Shown: in pieces, positions 12,770-25,003 of the stretch
Numbering within the stretch: the stretch's first letter is position 1
How the letters are laid out: each line of letters begins with the position of its first letter
Origin: Homalodisca vitripennis
Taxonomy: Eukaryota > Arthropoda > Insecta > Hemiptera > Cicadellidae
Assembly: GCF_021130785.1 (NCBI RefSeq)
Contig: NC_060213.1
Span: 115,956,501 to 116,020,500 of the forward strand
Length of the DNA: 64,000 nucleotides
Reading direction: 5' to 3'
The notes under the pieces: generated by a model
Databases searched by the model: none
Seen by the model: only the letters and a program-made list of their open reading frames with translations
What the model was told of the DNA's origin: nothing
Program-made: the position numbers and the translations under genes

Positions 12770-14509
12770 TATACTCAAACGAATAGATATTACGTAGAAT
12801 CTCTCAGTAATGTCTCAAACAATTCAAGTCACCTAATAAAAAAAATTAAAACACAACCAGGGATAAACTTTCCATAATATTTACTATGTTAATGAGTAAT
12901 TGTTTAGCGATTTATATTTGCAACTACATTTCTACAAGTTATTGTTAATACTTCACAGGTTCAACGCATATAATGGTTTTTTTTGCTATGTGGTCATAAG
13001 ACAATAACTGCCATTTTTATTCTATTAGCTTCTTGAATTACTTTAAAAATACGTTGAGTGGGATATCCATTATAGCTTCACTTATGTTGCGTCAATATTC
13101 TATTATCTAAGGAATTATTCGTGTATTTGATACTCTGTCAATAAGTATTTAAATGTAAAAGCAACAAAGTTATATATGTAAATTATTTAATGTTCAAGAT
13201 TTGGAAATAACCATGGTCTTAATAATTATTTATTTGTATCCAATCACAACTAATATTTATAACTTATTAAATAAGACTATTTACTCCTAGTAGCATTACA
13301 TTTTACTTCCTCCATAAAGTGCCTTTTCCAGAAATGTATGCAAAATGGGTAATTTAATAGACATCATGTCTCCCCATCTTATTTATATAAAATCATAATA
13401 AAATTTACGTGCAAGCAACTCTGAAAATGCAAAAGTCCATTAAGATAGCACTACATTTGTATTCTTTTATGTAGAACAATATAAGTTGTGTATGAAGTCT
13501 GTCAGCAACGTAATATTATTGCAGACCACAAAGATATACGTAAAGATAAATCTAAAACAGCACAAATAAAGTTGAGTCTGCAGTGACCTAATTGCACAGT
13601 ACATCACTGATGTTTACCAGCATTACATAACAATCATGCAGACATTGCCTTGTACAGTCGAGTGTTTGATTATCTCAGACATCAGAATGATGACTCTTGG
13701 TACTTGTTTTTTCTCTCAGTTCGCTTTAATTTGCTCGATTATTTTTCTTCTCAGAGTTAAATAACAGTGATATATTCAAAAAGGTCAATATATCAAATAC
13801 TATAAATGCACTTTTAAAGTAAATGAATCCATCCATCTGCATATGTGTTACTAAAGAATGATATTTTCCTGATTGTTTACTACACGTTGTAAACGATGTA
13901 TAATAATAAAGTAAATTAAAACAATTCATTTCAATACATGCTAATAAAACATCATGTTAAAAATATATTATATTCTATATGACCTAAAGTTTATGGCAGA
14001 ATTAAGTTTTTTACGCTATAGTAGATCCAAAAGGAATTCAAAAAGGTAAATATAAATAGTATTTTTATTGGTAGCGAAATAATAATTATAGTCTAGAGCG
14101 TTTCATTGATCATTGACGTGATAGTGCAATTTAGAATAGAAACATATCTTACTTCCCTGATTATTGTTTTAAAAACATACGTTTTTTTATGTATTTCAGA
14201 TGTGCATGGGCGTAAATAGATCTTTTAATATAGGAAGAAAATCCAGCAGTTTTTGAGTAAGTAGAGACTATTTGGCCAAATTTAAAGTATCATAAGAAAT
14301 TCTGCGTCAAAACCAGCAGCTTTTGGAAGTTACAATACAATATAATAAAATATGTTTGAAAGTTTCATCTCACCAGTGATGTGACTTTTTTTCTCAAGTA
14401 ATATGTAAACATTGACTGAAAAAAAACAGGAATACATAAGTAAATAATTTCGATCAGCAGCGTGAATTAAAGGAGTCAGATACAAAAAAGTTAGAAAAAA
14501 ATCAGAACA

Positions 14510-14512
<3 letters not shown>
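12770..14512. other. A+T-rich stretch without recognised genes
   Basis: No coding region, RNA gene or mobile element could be supported on either strand. Open frames are short and of low complexity. Confidence 0.55.

Positions 14513-14564
<52 letters not shown>
14513..14564. repeat. (CT)n microsatellite
   Basis: An uninterrupted run of about 26 CT units. It is followed at once by a 15-bp direct repeat, CATTACTAAGT, at about 14565 and 14580. Confidence 0.97.
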
Positions 14565-14570
<6 letters not shown>

Positions 14571-16553
14571 TAAGTGTTTCATTACTAAGTCACTCTGAAT
14601 AGAGAGATGTTTTTTCCTTGTGTATGCGTTCATTTCGGTCAAAGTATAGATTAATGTTCCATATGTATAATACAACTTGTAAATTGAAAACTATTTTTAT
14701 ATAATTTTATATACCGACTGTCCAGAGTAACAGAACTGAATGTCAATATATCAGTTACTAGAATATAAAACCTAGTGTCACATATTTTAAGTATATTAAG
14801 ATAATAACAAAGACACATTAAATGTATGAATATTTCATTATTCTTTTTAAGCATTGAAAATAAGTAAAAGTACTTGCGTACACAACATTTTTATCGAAAA
14901 AATTTATTAGACTGTATTTTGAATTTAAAAGCAAGAAAGGAGATGGAACTGGACAGTGAAGATGAGATATATTTAAAAGGATTTCAAGATTATTTGTATC
15001 GATCGCTTTAGAATTCTAAGAAACTTTACACTATGGGCAGTTGAAAACAACGTGTATGTGACAGGTTTTCTTAACGTACATTTATAACTTACAATAATTA
15101 TGTTTAAATTTCTTACAGATAATTAAGAACAAGGTAAGAGTACGACCCATCACGTATGACGCAAAGTCTTCACTGAGCAGGCATGAGAACGGTTCAAGTC
15201 TATATACATTTAACTACGGTACATTTGTTACAACGTTACAAAATAACATTTTCTATATTTCTACAGAATTCTTATGAATTCCTGTACTTGATATTTCCTC
15301 CGTTCCATTGCTGTTGAAAACAAAACCAAATAAAAATTTTCGCTCATGCTCAATCAGTGTACAGTCTGACCACAATACAACTCTTATTGCTTATCACAAT
15401 TGGATATAGGGAGTCCAGTGGCGGATACCATAGTTTTCAGCCTAAAAATAGCATAAATATTAATCTCAAAATTAATAAACATATTAGAAAAAAATAAAAA
15501 CTAAGTGTACGGACATGATATAGCTAAGAAACGTCGTAGAAGAACTGGATAATTAGCTTTTACGCTTAGTAGGAAGATATTTCCTTATATAAAATTTTTC
15601 CATTAATTCCCCCCCTCTCACTCACTCTCTCTCTCTCTTGCTCTCTCTCATATACAAGCCTTACCAGTCCCTTTGTTACTATAGCATACATGTAATAAAA
15701 ATATAAGTTTATTTACTTGGTTTAAACATTCCTGCATTCTATTATAGCCCTACTGCCATCGTGACAAACCACAGTAACAAATTGAAATGTTTGCTAACAC
15801 TAAGCCCAATGAGATATTATAATACATTTTCAATACTGCCTGTGTAAAAATAAAGCTTCATGTTTTAAAAATTTAAAAAAGTACTTTACGGACAGATTAA
15901 TCGAAATTAAATATTTTTTTTTATATTTAGTACCAAGAGTAATAGACGCTATTCATTAATATTATAAAAATTTGATCCAATCCAATAATTTATACAGTGC
16001 TATTCGTATGTATTTGTAAATTAATACCCGATAATTATGCTTATATATTTAAAAATACACTATGTTTTGTTAATGAAAAACATGTCTCATCTTGCATTAT
16101 TTTCCTCAGGGTGAATTGTGTAATACTGAAAACGGTGAATTCAGTATTTTAATGTTTCTATTGAGATTAAATACTTTAGCAATATTTTATATTTCCAAAC
16201 AACGCTTGGATCTAAAAGCTTCCAATGACGTATGTTTATTGCAGCTTTTGAATAATTTCTTATATCATGTACATCGCAGTAAATGGAGTTTTAGTAACAG
16301 AAGGAAGCTCGCTTCGGAATATCACCAGGGAAATTAGTTAGAGTTTGCAATGAATGAAACCACAACATGTTGACTAAGTTGCCAGTGACATAAATGAAAT
16401 GATTCTCTTTCATTCCCGACTGACTATAACACCCACTCATCATTCTTCAACAAGAGATTATATATCATCGGTTTTAGGATTATTAAACCTGGAATTTTTG
16501 TTCCATGTGTCGCTCTATTATAAAATAAAATCATTCATCTAAAAGTTCATATT
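14565..16553. other. A+T-rich spacer with an imperfect CT-rich tract
   Basis: Contains an imperfect CT/C-rich tract at about 15609-15650 and otherwise nothing recognisable. The 81-codon open frame at 16092-16337 has no domain and no supporting context. Confidence 0.5.
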
Positions 16554-16680
<127 letters not shown>

Positions 16681-17824
16681 TTAGTACATAATAAATATTA
16701 AAAACTTCTGAACACTGAAACAATAAATAATCCATACAATAGATCTTATAACATTGAATTAGAAATTTATTTGACATTTAAGACTAAGCTAAGTATATTT
16801 TACATTCGATAATATTTTGGTACTTGATTTTAAGACATCGAGTATCCATTAATATATATTTAATGTGATTCCAAACCCAAATCTTATACAGTAATAAGAA
16901 GTAGGAATCTTCAAACGATTAGCTGTGTCGTTAACGTATTATTAGGTATTGTTGAATAGACATATTACACATTGTTTTCTTGCATAACACAGTTTTAACT
17001 AATTTATTTAATGACCAACGCACAAGCTCCTTCGTGACATTTCACGTTTTCTACATCCACGGGCATATTCGAACTAAGTCCTGTGATTTAGTACAGAATT
17101 GGTGAAACTGGATTAAAATGCATGTAGTTATGTTAAAAAGCTTTTAAACGTTTGTTGGGTTATTACATATATAGGATTTAAATTGGATTTATTGATTTCT
17201 TAATTATGGCTCATTTGAAACCTTCTCGATACTTTATCTCCCGCGTATAAAATTTCCGTCACAGCTATATTAGCTTCGAAGTCAATATCTTATAGACTTT
17301 TGATCCTACAACGATTAAAAAGCGAGAGTAAAGGCATAGACTTATACTGGAAATGTTTGTTGTTTATTATAATCAGTTTTATGGAATATTTGCCATGGTA
17401 TTTAATTTTTTCAATATTTGCGCCTGTTAATATAAATGTTTAGTAATATTTAATAAATGTTTCTACGTTAACAAAACAAATACCAGTTATATAATATTAC
17501 ATTATGAAATATACAAATTATTAGGAATAACATTGTTAGGTTTAATGTATATAGGTAGTTATTATTTAATTAAATAAGTATAAATATCTATGTTATGCTT
17601 TCGATAATATTTAACAATATTAACCTAAAAAATGCTGGTTATGAATATACCTTTAATATAAATGCATTATTTTATTGTTCGGTTTGAATTTTCCAAAACA
17701 CTTTAAAACGTTGAGCTATTATTTTTGCTTAGTCCGAAAATTACTGATTTGTAAATTTTAATGTAAATAAAAGTGACATAAGTTTGAAATGCATTTACGA
17801 ATATAACGGTAACTAATACAGAAT
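16681..17824. other. A+T-rich stretch without recognised genes
   Basis: Nothing recognisable on either strand. Confidence 0.55.
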
Positions 17825-17828
17825 TGTG

Positions 17829-18053
17829 CAATATCCGGATCGGGAACCACCTCAGTGGCTTCGTTTAAATTTCCCAGGCAATTGCAATTATTACACCGTT
17901 TTACAACTTAACACCAAATAAACTGAAACGTTGTCTTAACCAGCTCCATCCAAATATATGTGTAACTTTAAGGGATATAGGACTTGTTTATATGTTTAAT
18001 GCCACAGCATTGTACAAACTCAATATTAACATAAAAATGGAACAGAGGTATTA

Positions 18054-18103
<50 letters not shown>

Positions 18104-18340
18104 TACATAAGAGTAGAAGAATGTATTGAAAGACGCTATTATCCACACCACCGATCCTATTACATTCACTCCCTTCCTTAACATGCTTCAATGAATTAAT
18201 CTACCCCGAAACTTTCCCTCAGATTTTGTTGTTACATTTTTCTCTTAGAAAAATGTATAATTTAATGGCGAGGTCAAGGTTATTATCCAAATACGAGCAA
18301 CGTCAAGCGTGGCTGCTGCGTTAATGGATGACCGTTAAAC
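17829..18340 (+). repeat. Dispersed repeat family, copy A (interrupted by a TA microsatellite)
   Basis: This copy shares ordered blocks with copy B at 46,180-46,770: CACCTCAGTGG against GGCCTCAGTA, CAAATAAACTGAAA against CAAATAAACTGGAA, ACCAGCTCC against TCCAGCTCCC, and CAAGGTTATTATCC against TAAGGTAGTACC. Its 3' part, GCGTGGCTGCTG followed by GATGACCGTT (18309-18335), matches the start of copy C at 47,928. A TA tract (18054-18105) splits it. It has no coding content and looks like the untranslated 3' region of a retroelement or a non-autonomous repeat. Divergence between copies is high. Confidence 0.55.
18054..18105. repeat. (TA)n microsatellite
   Basis: Nearly pure TA tract inside the dispersed repeat copy A. 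Confidence 0.96.
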
Positions 18341-20746
18341 TACCATATATATTTGCAAGCATATTACATAATATTTATAACATCATATTTCTAGTTGTAT
18401 ATGCTGTATATTGTAAATTAATATTGAAAATGTTCAATGTAGACCTTGATGAGGTTTTAGTCTCAAAAAAATCTTTACGCAACAACGTAAATCTCCTTAT
18501 TCTTTGTAGATTACATTCTTAATGTACTTTAAGATCAGTAATACCCCATTTTACATCGGAAAGTTTAGTGAGTAGTTTTATTGCGCAGTGTGCTTTTACA
18601 AATACTTAGTATTATACTATTCCAAATATCACTGTACTTTGATAAAGTTTGTTTGAAGGAAAATCGCAGAATTATTATCATGCATGAGTAAGCATTAAAT
18701 AAATTATTTAGAGCCATTACTAAGTGTGTATACAAAAAAGTTTACAAATATTTAATAATTAAAACTACTTTTGTTGCCCTCTGTATAAAGTCACAAATAT
18801 GAAATAAAATAAGCCGTGGAAACAAACCTTTTTAAATTAGAAAAAATTATTTTCCTCATGCGCACTATTTTATTGGATAGGAGTATATATTTCCAAACAT
18901 ATTTATGAGCTGAAAATATATTGAGTTCTTATTCCGTAAAATTATGCAGTTTCAGTTACTGTATTTCCAAAGAAAGTGTCAAAAAACGTAGATGAAATTT
19001 TGAATAAAATAGTGAAATCTACAGCGTTTTCAGCACTGCGATAAGAGGTGTTATAAGAAGTTTACAAAATATATAAAAAATGTACGTGCTTGACCTAAAT
19101 CTTATGTATTCATGGAAATCATTACATTATTACGAGTAGTGTAAGATATACGGGAACTTGAAGAATTACCTGAAAGTGTTAAACGGTAGTTAAAAAAAAT
19201 TATATTTTTTTTAACAACATTTAAAACATTAAAAATCCTTTAAAACAATGGATTTTTGACAACCATCAAATATAATTCTTTTTTATAATGTATAGGCATA
19301 TGACGTTTTAATTTATATTAAAAAATAATTATACTGTTCAACTTTGATGACTTCGAATATTTTGGTAAAAGTTCATTAAACACATGTTATTGAGGACTTT
19401 ACAGACATTTTAAATTTTACAAATCCTAATAATTCAAGATATTTTTAATAATTATATCTATTACATACTGACATTGTGGCCCAAACTGTAAGATCCGTTA
19501 ATTATTTTTTCTACTTATTTCAAGCTATTCACTGCTTTGAATGTCACAAGTAACCTATTGATCCTCATCAATTGTAACCGACCAAACTTTCCATTGTCAA
19601 GTTTGTCAGTTCGTTTAAAGTTTATAGAGGATATAAAACTTCTGCCAAACTTTGGAACTGTGTCAATATAGCTAGACATGTTTGCCTTATCAGTTTGCGA
19701 TGACAGTATTTTATAAAATTCTAAGTAAAGAATATGCCAAAAATAAACATATTTGTGAGTTATATAAAGTTAAGTATTAATTGACCAAATGTGAAACTAT
19801 AATTAGGTACTGCTTAAACCTTAACCTTCCTCGGCGAAAATTTAAATAAAAAAGCGGGGCTGAAGAGGAAAATCAGTGTTTACCTATAAAAATAAAAACT
19901 ATCGTGGATTTATTTAAAATTATTTCTCTTTTTAAAATAATAATTTATGCATTAGTATTTACTATATGTGGTAAAATACTATGCTATGGTATATTAAGAT
20001 ATTCACTATATCATAAATAGGTATATAGGTAAATTGCATATATTTTGAATTCTTTCTCCTTTAGAAATTAAGAATGAGTACAATAGGCTTAAACTGAAAA
20101 AAAGGCAAAGGACTAGATACTGCGAGTAAGAGAAGCTGTTTCGGCGTTGTTTTTTTCCATTCAAACATAGATAGATAGCAGATTTCAGCTTTTTCTGTGT
20201 TACAGCATACTCAGTTGAAGTTAGATAGCTTGCTCTCTTTTTTATTACTATCTCAGCCAGTGTAGGAGACTATACTCAAGTAACAAAATCTTCCTAGCTA
20301 GGAAGATCTTTATAGGTTACCTACTTGCCTATCTCCTCTCGAGATAGTTATGTGCTTGAGGATTCTATTAGGATTATTTAATTAAGTATAATAGTTAAAT
20401 GTAAACAGTGTGGACATAATCTCTCCATAATTACATGAATTTGGTGCAAACTAAACAACAGAGTTGCGCAACTTGAGTTGGTTTCGGGCTATATTGTTTG
20501 AGTTGAGAACACCTCCTGCAGCTATTTATATGTGTACAAATATTAACAGAACCCGATAAATTTGATTCTGTACTAGTGAAGAATAGTGTGTTTATTATTT
20601 CTCTGGAACTGTGTTTTAGGAGGACGAAGCTGACTTTCACTTTATAACCACAAAACCTGGTTTCTCAATAAACCATCAAAATATTTTCCCCCCCAAAAAA
20701 GGGAATTGATCGTTGCCATTCTTATTTTCATTAAGGTGAAAAGAAG
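18341..20746. other. A+T-rich stretch; one perfect 20-bp palindrome
   Basis: No gene is supported. A perfect 20-bp palindrome, ATCTTCCTAGCTAGGAAGAT, lies at 20288-20307. The 69-codon minus-strand frame at 20431-20640 contains several cysteines, including CCLVC, but has no recognisable domain arrangement. Confidence 0.5.
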
Positions 20747-21125
20747 AGGGCATTAACAGAGTATAATACGACACGATAATCTTTTCCGGATGATATTTTA
20801 TCTATCTGTATTTAACCTCAAAGAATTAGTTTCAACATCATCACACAACTAGATCTCCTTACTAAAAGTAATGGTATGTACGTGATTAAGTAACACTGAT
20901 TTAACTTTTATTTACGTGTCATATGGTTTTTAAAAGAATAGGGTATTGAAAGAGTAAATAATACGACACGTTAATCTTTTCCAGATGATATTTTTTTCTA
21001 TCTTTATTCAACCTCAAAAAATTAGTTTCAACATCATCACACAATTAGATCTCCTTGCTGACATTAATTGTATATACGTGATTAAGTAACACTGATTTAC
21101 TTTTATTTACGTGTCTTATGGTTTT
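20747..21125. repeat. Diverged tandem duplication, about 195-bp unit x 2
   Basis: Two adjacent copies share AATACGACACG (20765 and 20960), TTAGTTTCAACATCATCACA, TTAGATCTCCTT-type blocks and CGTGATTAAGTAACACTGAT (20881 and 21077). The offset is 195-196 bp. Scattered substitutions make this older than the identical duplication at 12.5 kb. Confidence 0.9.
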
Positions 21126-21716
21126 TTATAACAATCTAAAACTAAAAAATTTTATATTTATTATATTAATTTGAAAAGTATCTGGTGTTTTATATATGTA
21201 ACCCTTTTGCTATCCTCCTATTTCGATCTCCCCGCAAACAAGAGTGGCTGAAGATACTAATAGTGTGTATAATACTATTTATATACATTATATTGTCTTA
21301 GTTAGGAGTAACTGTAATTCCCCATACCATTAAAATTTACTTCCATGTGCATTATATTTTAATAAAAATGATAAATGTAATTGAAATACAGATATATTTC
21401 GTTATGAAACCATTCATTTTTAAATTGATATATCATGTATTTACACCACACTATAATACTTGTACATTATATAGCAAACTAGGAATTATAAACAGCAATA
21501 CTTCTATCTTATTTTAAATTATTACTCATTCTACGAGCTCTAAAAGAAATTTTTAAAACCCATACTCTGTTACGTACGTAATAATATGTTAGGTTTTGAA
21601 ATTTATAACAAACAATTTTACACCGCCTGCCTCAATACGCTACACACTCACTTTCATTCATACATATATAATTTTATTACAAATAAAATATACACGTATC
21701 CAACTTTTATTTGCAG
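21126..21716. other. A+T-rich stretch without recognised genes
   Basis: Nothing recognisable. It ends in a pyrimidine-rich run (CAACTTTTATTTGCAG) that could act as a 3' splice site for the island that follows. Confidence 0.5.
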
Positions 21717-21846
21717 CAGGAAGTGGTTTCCTTAGAGGATCGACTTGGAGAACAGCCAATATTCGACAATTTACTGGGTTTCCGGTGACGGTTACAGCTG
21801 GGAACTGTTCCACGGCACGTGACTGGCAGCCACTGACACTGATACT
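21717..21846 (+). other. G+C-rich island with splice-like borders (possible orphan exon)
   Basis: About 52% G+C by hand count in a neighbourhood of roughly 30%. The left edge follows TTTTATTTGCAG, a good 3' splice site, and a second acceptor-like CCTTAG lies at 21733-21738. The right side offers donor-like GTGACT after GGCAC (about 21819) and GTATGT after GATACT (21846). All three + frames are partly open. One reads QEVVSLEDRLGEQPIFDNLL and then stops, one is open throughout (GSGFLRGSTWRTANIRQF and on), and the third is open from the inner acceptor (RIDLENSQYSTIYWVSGDGY). I cannot choose a frame and recognise no family. It could equally be a piece of a transposon. Confidence 0.3.
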
Positions 21847-22509
21847 GTATGTGACTTCACATTTTAAAATGTCAAAAATATCATCAAAATTTAGACATTT
21901 TTAAATACAATGAAATAGAATGCTTAATACCTTTGTCTAAAGAGATTCTCATCTGAACCATCAATTACTTTATCATTGCAATTTATTTCCACCAAAAAGT
22001 TTAATGATTTTATGGAATTATATGGGCTTTTTATTTAAGATTAGACATCACCTTGTTACACTCACATTATTTTATATGATGTTTATGACGTTTTACCATA
22101 CACTTTCCTTAAATAGAAGTATAAGAAGTATATAAATATAAGTTTTCTGAGCTAGAAGGTACAGTTTTAATATACAAATCTTAATATTAGTAGATCTATA
22201 TCTTCTAGGAGGAGACCTTAGAAAATAGTCACGTAAGAAGTGAGTAACTATTAGTGATACTGGGAAACACAGAGGATATTGCTGAATGATTGATGTCGTA
22301 AAAATATACCATGGTAACTAAGGAAAAAGTTACAAAAAGTATAAAGCAAGCATAAATGTAATGAGTATAATATTTTTAAATCTTACACAATTCTTATTGT
22401 ACAAAGTGTGTGTGATGTCTATTTATGCGATGTAAAGCGACACATTTCTGCACAAGAAACGTTTTTGATTATTTGGTAAGGGGTATAAAGTAGCGAAAAA
22501 ATTCCTATA
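21847..22509. other. A+T-rich spacer before the TTGGTC-flanked element
   Basis: No gene or repeat is recognised. It ends at the left copy of the TTGGTC target-site duplication (22510-22515). Confidence 0.55.
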
Positions 22510-22515
22510 TTGGTC

Positions 22516-22551
22516 AGTAGATATGAATATGGGGTTCCTAGCGCACTTTTG
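22516..22551 (+). repeat. Left terminal inverted repeat
   Basis: Begins AGTAGATATGAATA and ends GCGCACTTTTG. It pairs with 25505-25540 at 34 of 36 positions. It is preceded directly by TTGGTC. Confidence 0.85.
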
Positions 22552-22563
22552 TTTAAAAAGTTA

Positions 22564-22628
22564 ATATAATGTTTGAAAAAATTATAAAAGCTGGCACCTA
22601 ATAAGGTTATTCTAGAGGTATATAAACT
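22564..22628 (+). repeat. Block B, subterminal copy
   Basis: About 65 bp containing GCTGGCACCTAATAAGGTTA and TTCTAGAGGTATA. A near-identical inverted copy lies at 25749-25811, outside the right end of the element. It ends in TATAAACTT, about 50 bp upstream of the first reading frame, so it may include promoter sequence. Confidence 0.9.
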
Positions 22629-22956
22629 TAAAATTTTAAATAGATCACTAAATTTGTCAATATTTTTCTTAAATAAATGGCTACTGCAATAACAATATTA
22701 AAAAGTGAAACAGAAAAAATAGAAGAAGAAAGAAATCAAAAAATCTTAGAAATAATACAAAATGCAGAAGCAAACTTTACGAATTTGAGAAGAAACTTAT
22801 ACAATCTTCTAAATGACAAATTTAAACCAGAGCTTGTACAAATAAAGTTCAAAAATTTTACTAGTACTATACATACATTAAACAATGAAGAATCAGATTC
22901 ATGATTCAGATTCATTTACATTCGATACAGAAGATGAAGAAAAAATTTCTGATATA

Positions 22957-24311
22957 CGGGGTCTGTATAATAAGTAACCGGACTGACTTCAGGAAATTTT
23001 TTATTGGCAAAATATGTAAAATTTTTCTTTAGAAATCTTCAAAGTAGTCCCCATTGGAGTCGATAACACGCTGTTACCGTATTTTCGAATCCCTGAACGC
23101 TCCCTGGAAGTCGGCAACCTCGATGTTGTCTAGAGCCCTCATCGTAGCACGTTGAACGTTTTCCAGAGTCCCGAACCGCGTCCCCTAAGGTGTCTCTTGA
23201 ACTTGGGGAACAGAAAGAAGTCCGGTGGTGCCATATCCGGGCTGTAAGGAGGCTGTGGCAACGTTGCCCTCGACTGTTTTGCCAACTGTTCGGTGACGAG
23301 CAGGCATGTGTGCGACGGTGCATTGTCGTGATGGAGAATCCAAGAATCGGCAATCTCCGGACGGACTCGGTGAACCCGGGCGGTTAGTCGACGGAGCACC
23401 TCTCTGTAGTTCTCGCCTTTTACAGTTTGACTGGGTGGCACAAATTCTTTGTGAACAATGCCTTTCACGTCAAAGAAAGCAATGAGCTTCACCTTCAAGC
23501 AAGCAAGAAAGCAAGAAGTCGACTTCACCTTCGATTTGCTCATGCGCGCTTTTTTCGGTCGTGGTGACGCCGGTGTGTGCCACTCCGAACTCTGCCGCTT
23601 CGTCTCATGATCGTATTCAAAAACCCACGTCTCGTCTCCTGTAATAACGTGGTTGAAAAAACTCTGGTTCGGTTTGCAGTCGATCAAGGATTTCCGAAGC
23701 GACAGCAACACGACGCTTCTTTTGCTCATCAGTCAGGTGTTTGGGGTACCAGCTTCGCGCAGATCTTCCTCATGCCCAGATCGTTCTTAATAATGTTTTG
23801 AACGGTCATCTTATCAATTCCGACCTCATCTGCGATAGCCCGAATGCTCAGACGACGATCACTGTTCAACACATCACGCACTTTTTGCACATTTGTGTCC
23901 GTGTGACTCGTTGATGGAAAACCGACGCGCTGTTTGTTTGTCATGGACGTCATCGCGGCCCTCCCGGAAATTTTGGTGCCACTGAAACACCTGAGTTCTG
24001 GACAGAGCATCCTCACCGTAAGCCTCTTGAATCATTTGAAGAGTTTCCGTGGCCGTTTTCTTGAGTTTGACACAAATATTTAATGCTAAAACATTGCTCG
24101 ATCGCACTCTGCATTTTCACTCCGACGGGGTAACTGAACATGCACTCCGCTCTCGCTCGATACTAACTCTCCAAGCGCTTGGAGGCAACTGCTGAAGCCC
24201 GGTTCCCTTTTCACTCGACCCCCCACCACCATACACCACCAGATACCGGTTAGCAGACGCTTTGACGGAGCGGGGCAGGCTCAGTCCGGTTACTTATTAT
24301 ACAGACCCCTG
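22957..24311 (-). mobile_element. DD34D mariner inserted in the compact element
   Basis: The ends carry inverted repeats of about 30 bp containing GGGGTCTGTATAATAAGTAA and CCGGACTGA, with a one-base length difference at the left tip. TA dinucleotides flank both ends (22955-22956 and 24312-24313), as expected for mariner. The base composition is clearly more G+C-rich than the host element. The transposase frame is on the minus strand. Confidence 0.92.
23029..24114 (-). pseudogene. Mariner (DD34D) transposase, frameshifted
   Basis: A cut-and-paste transposase, dead by frameshifts. Reading on the minus strand starts at the ATG at 24114 (MQSAIEQC), then shifts to the helix-turn-helix region CVKLKKTATETLQMIQEAYG and WHQNFREGR. 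A further frame carries VRDVLNSDRRLSIRAIADEV and KICAKLVPQT. The catalytic half keeps all three acids: Asp in TGDETW (23634-23636), Asp in HHDNAPSH (23325-23327) and Asp in YSPDMAPPDF (23220-23222). The 34-residue gap between the last two defines DD34D. The C-terminus returns to another frame and ends at the TAA at 23029-23031. At least four frameshifts are needed. An 11-residue in-frame insert (CFLACLKVK-like) beside the MSKSKVK motif comes from a local AAGC-type repeat expansion near 23490-23525. Confidence 0.92.
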
Positions 24312-24513
24312 TAGTCAAAATGATTATCAATAGCTCAATTGATGTAGATGAGTTAAAAAATATTTCTGGAGGTCGACTGTATAAATATAGATTTAGACCA
24401 AAATACGGTTGTGGAATAAGAGAAAATATTAAATTCTAAACAAACAACAAACTTTTTTATGGACACAATTTTATAAGCTCAAAGCAGATATAAGAACACT
24501 GACAATATACTTT

Positions 24514-24620
24514 ACATTGATTCGAAGCGGATTTAACAATATTTCAAAAAGATTATACATTTCTTCCAAACAGATTTTACATTGATTTCAAGCGGATTTG
24601 ACATCATTTTTAATAGATAG
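24514..24620 (+). repeat. GATTCGAAGC-type motif, two copies left of the minisatellite
   Basis: ATTGATTCGAAGCGGATTTA at 24517-24536 and ATTGATTTCAAGCGGATTTG at about 24581-24600, each followed by ACA(A/T)(T/C)ATTT. A weaker version, CAAACAGATTTTACATT, lies between them. Related copies occur at 25321-25392. Confidence 0.75.
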
Positions 24621-24625
24621 TTCAT

Positions 24626-24961
24626 GGCTTCGTGAGAGCTGGCTTCGTGAGCTGGCTTCGTGAGCTTGCTTCGTGGTCTAGCTTCGTGAGCTGGCTTAGT
24701 GAGCTGGCTTCGTGGTCTAGCTTCGTGGTCTAGCTTCGTGGTCTAGCTTCGTGAGCTTACTTTGTGGTCTTCCTTCGTGAGCTGGCTTCGTGGTCTAGCT
24801 TCGTGAGCTGGCTTCGTGGTTTAGCTTCATGAGCTGGCTTCGTGGTCTAGCTTCGTGAGCTTGCTTCGTGGTCTTCCTTCGTGGTCTAGCTTCATGAGCT
24901 GGCTTCGTGGTCTTCCTTCGTGGTCTAGCTTCATGAGTGCTGGCTTCATGAGTTTGCTTCG
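24626..24961 (+). repeat. 13-bp minisatellite, about 25 units
   Basis: Units follow the form N-GCTTCGTG-(AG or GT)-CT, alternating between GGCTTCGTGAGCT and AGCTTCGTGGTCT types with occasional CTTCATG variants. The array stops at TTTGCTTCGAA, about 40 bp before the second small reading frame. It is G+C-richer than its surroundings and has no preserved reading frame of its own. Confidence 0.93.
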
Positions 24962-25003
24962 AAAAATTAATTGATATAAAATAAGATATTTTTTTCTATG
25001 TAA

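Larger units (their letters stand above)
22677..24439 (+). pseudogene. Small acidic-tailed protein of the element, split by a mariner insertion
   Basis: Unrecognised protein. The ATG at 22677 opens a frame of 75 codons ending at 22904. It is rich in Glu, Lys and Asn, and residues about 8-45 are probably helical or coiled coil. The stop falls in a duplicated TCAGATTCA motif. A one-base shift there restores an open frame with an acidic stretch (SFTFDTEDEEKISDI) that runs to the mariner at 22957. Past the mariner (from 24312) the same frame continues for about 42 codons, with the basic, aromatic segment YKYRFRPKYGC, to TAA at 24437-24439. The intact product would be about 135 residues. Breaks are one frameshift near 22900 and the transposon. 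A TATAAA-like sequence lies about 50 bp upstream of the ATG. No function is assigned. The basic, coiled and acidic layout resembles small nucleic-acid-associated proteins only in general terms. Confidence 0.55.

Noticed and set aside
12560..12778. 72-codon minus-strand frame with an internal repeat
   Set aside because: It merely spans the 127-bp duplication. The repeated residues reflect the DNA duplication, and 127 is not a multiple of 3.
23190..23801. Plus-strand frames within the mariner
   Set aside because: They are shadows of the minus-strand transposase.
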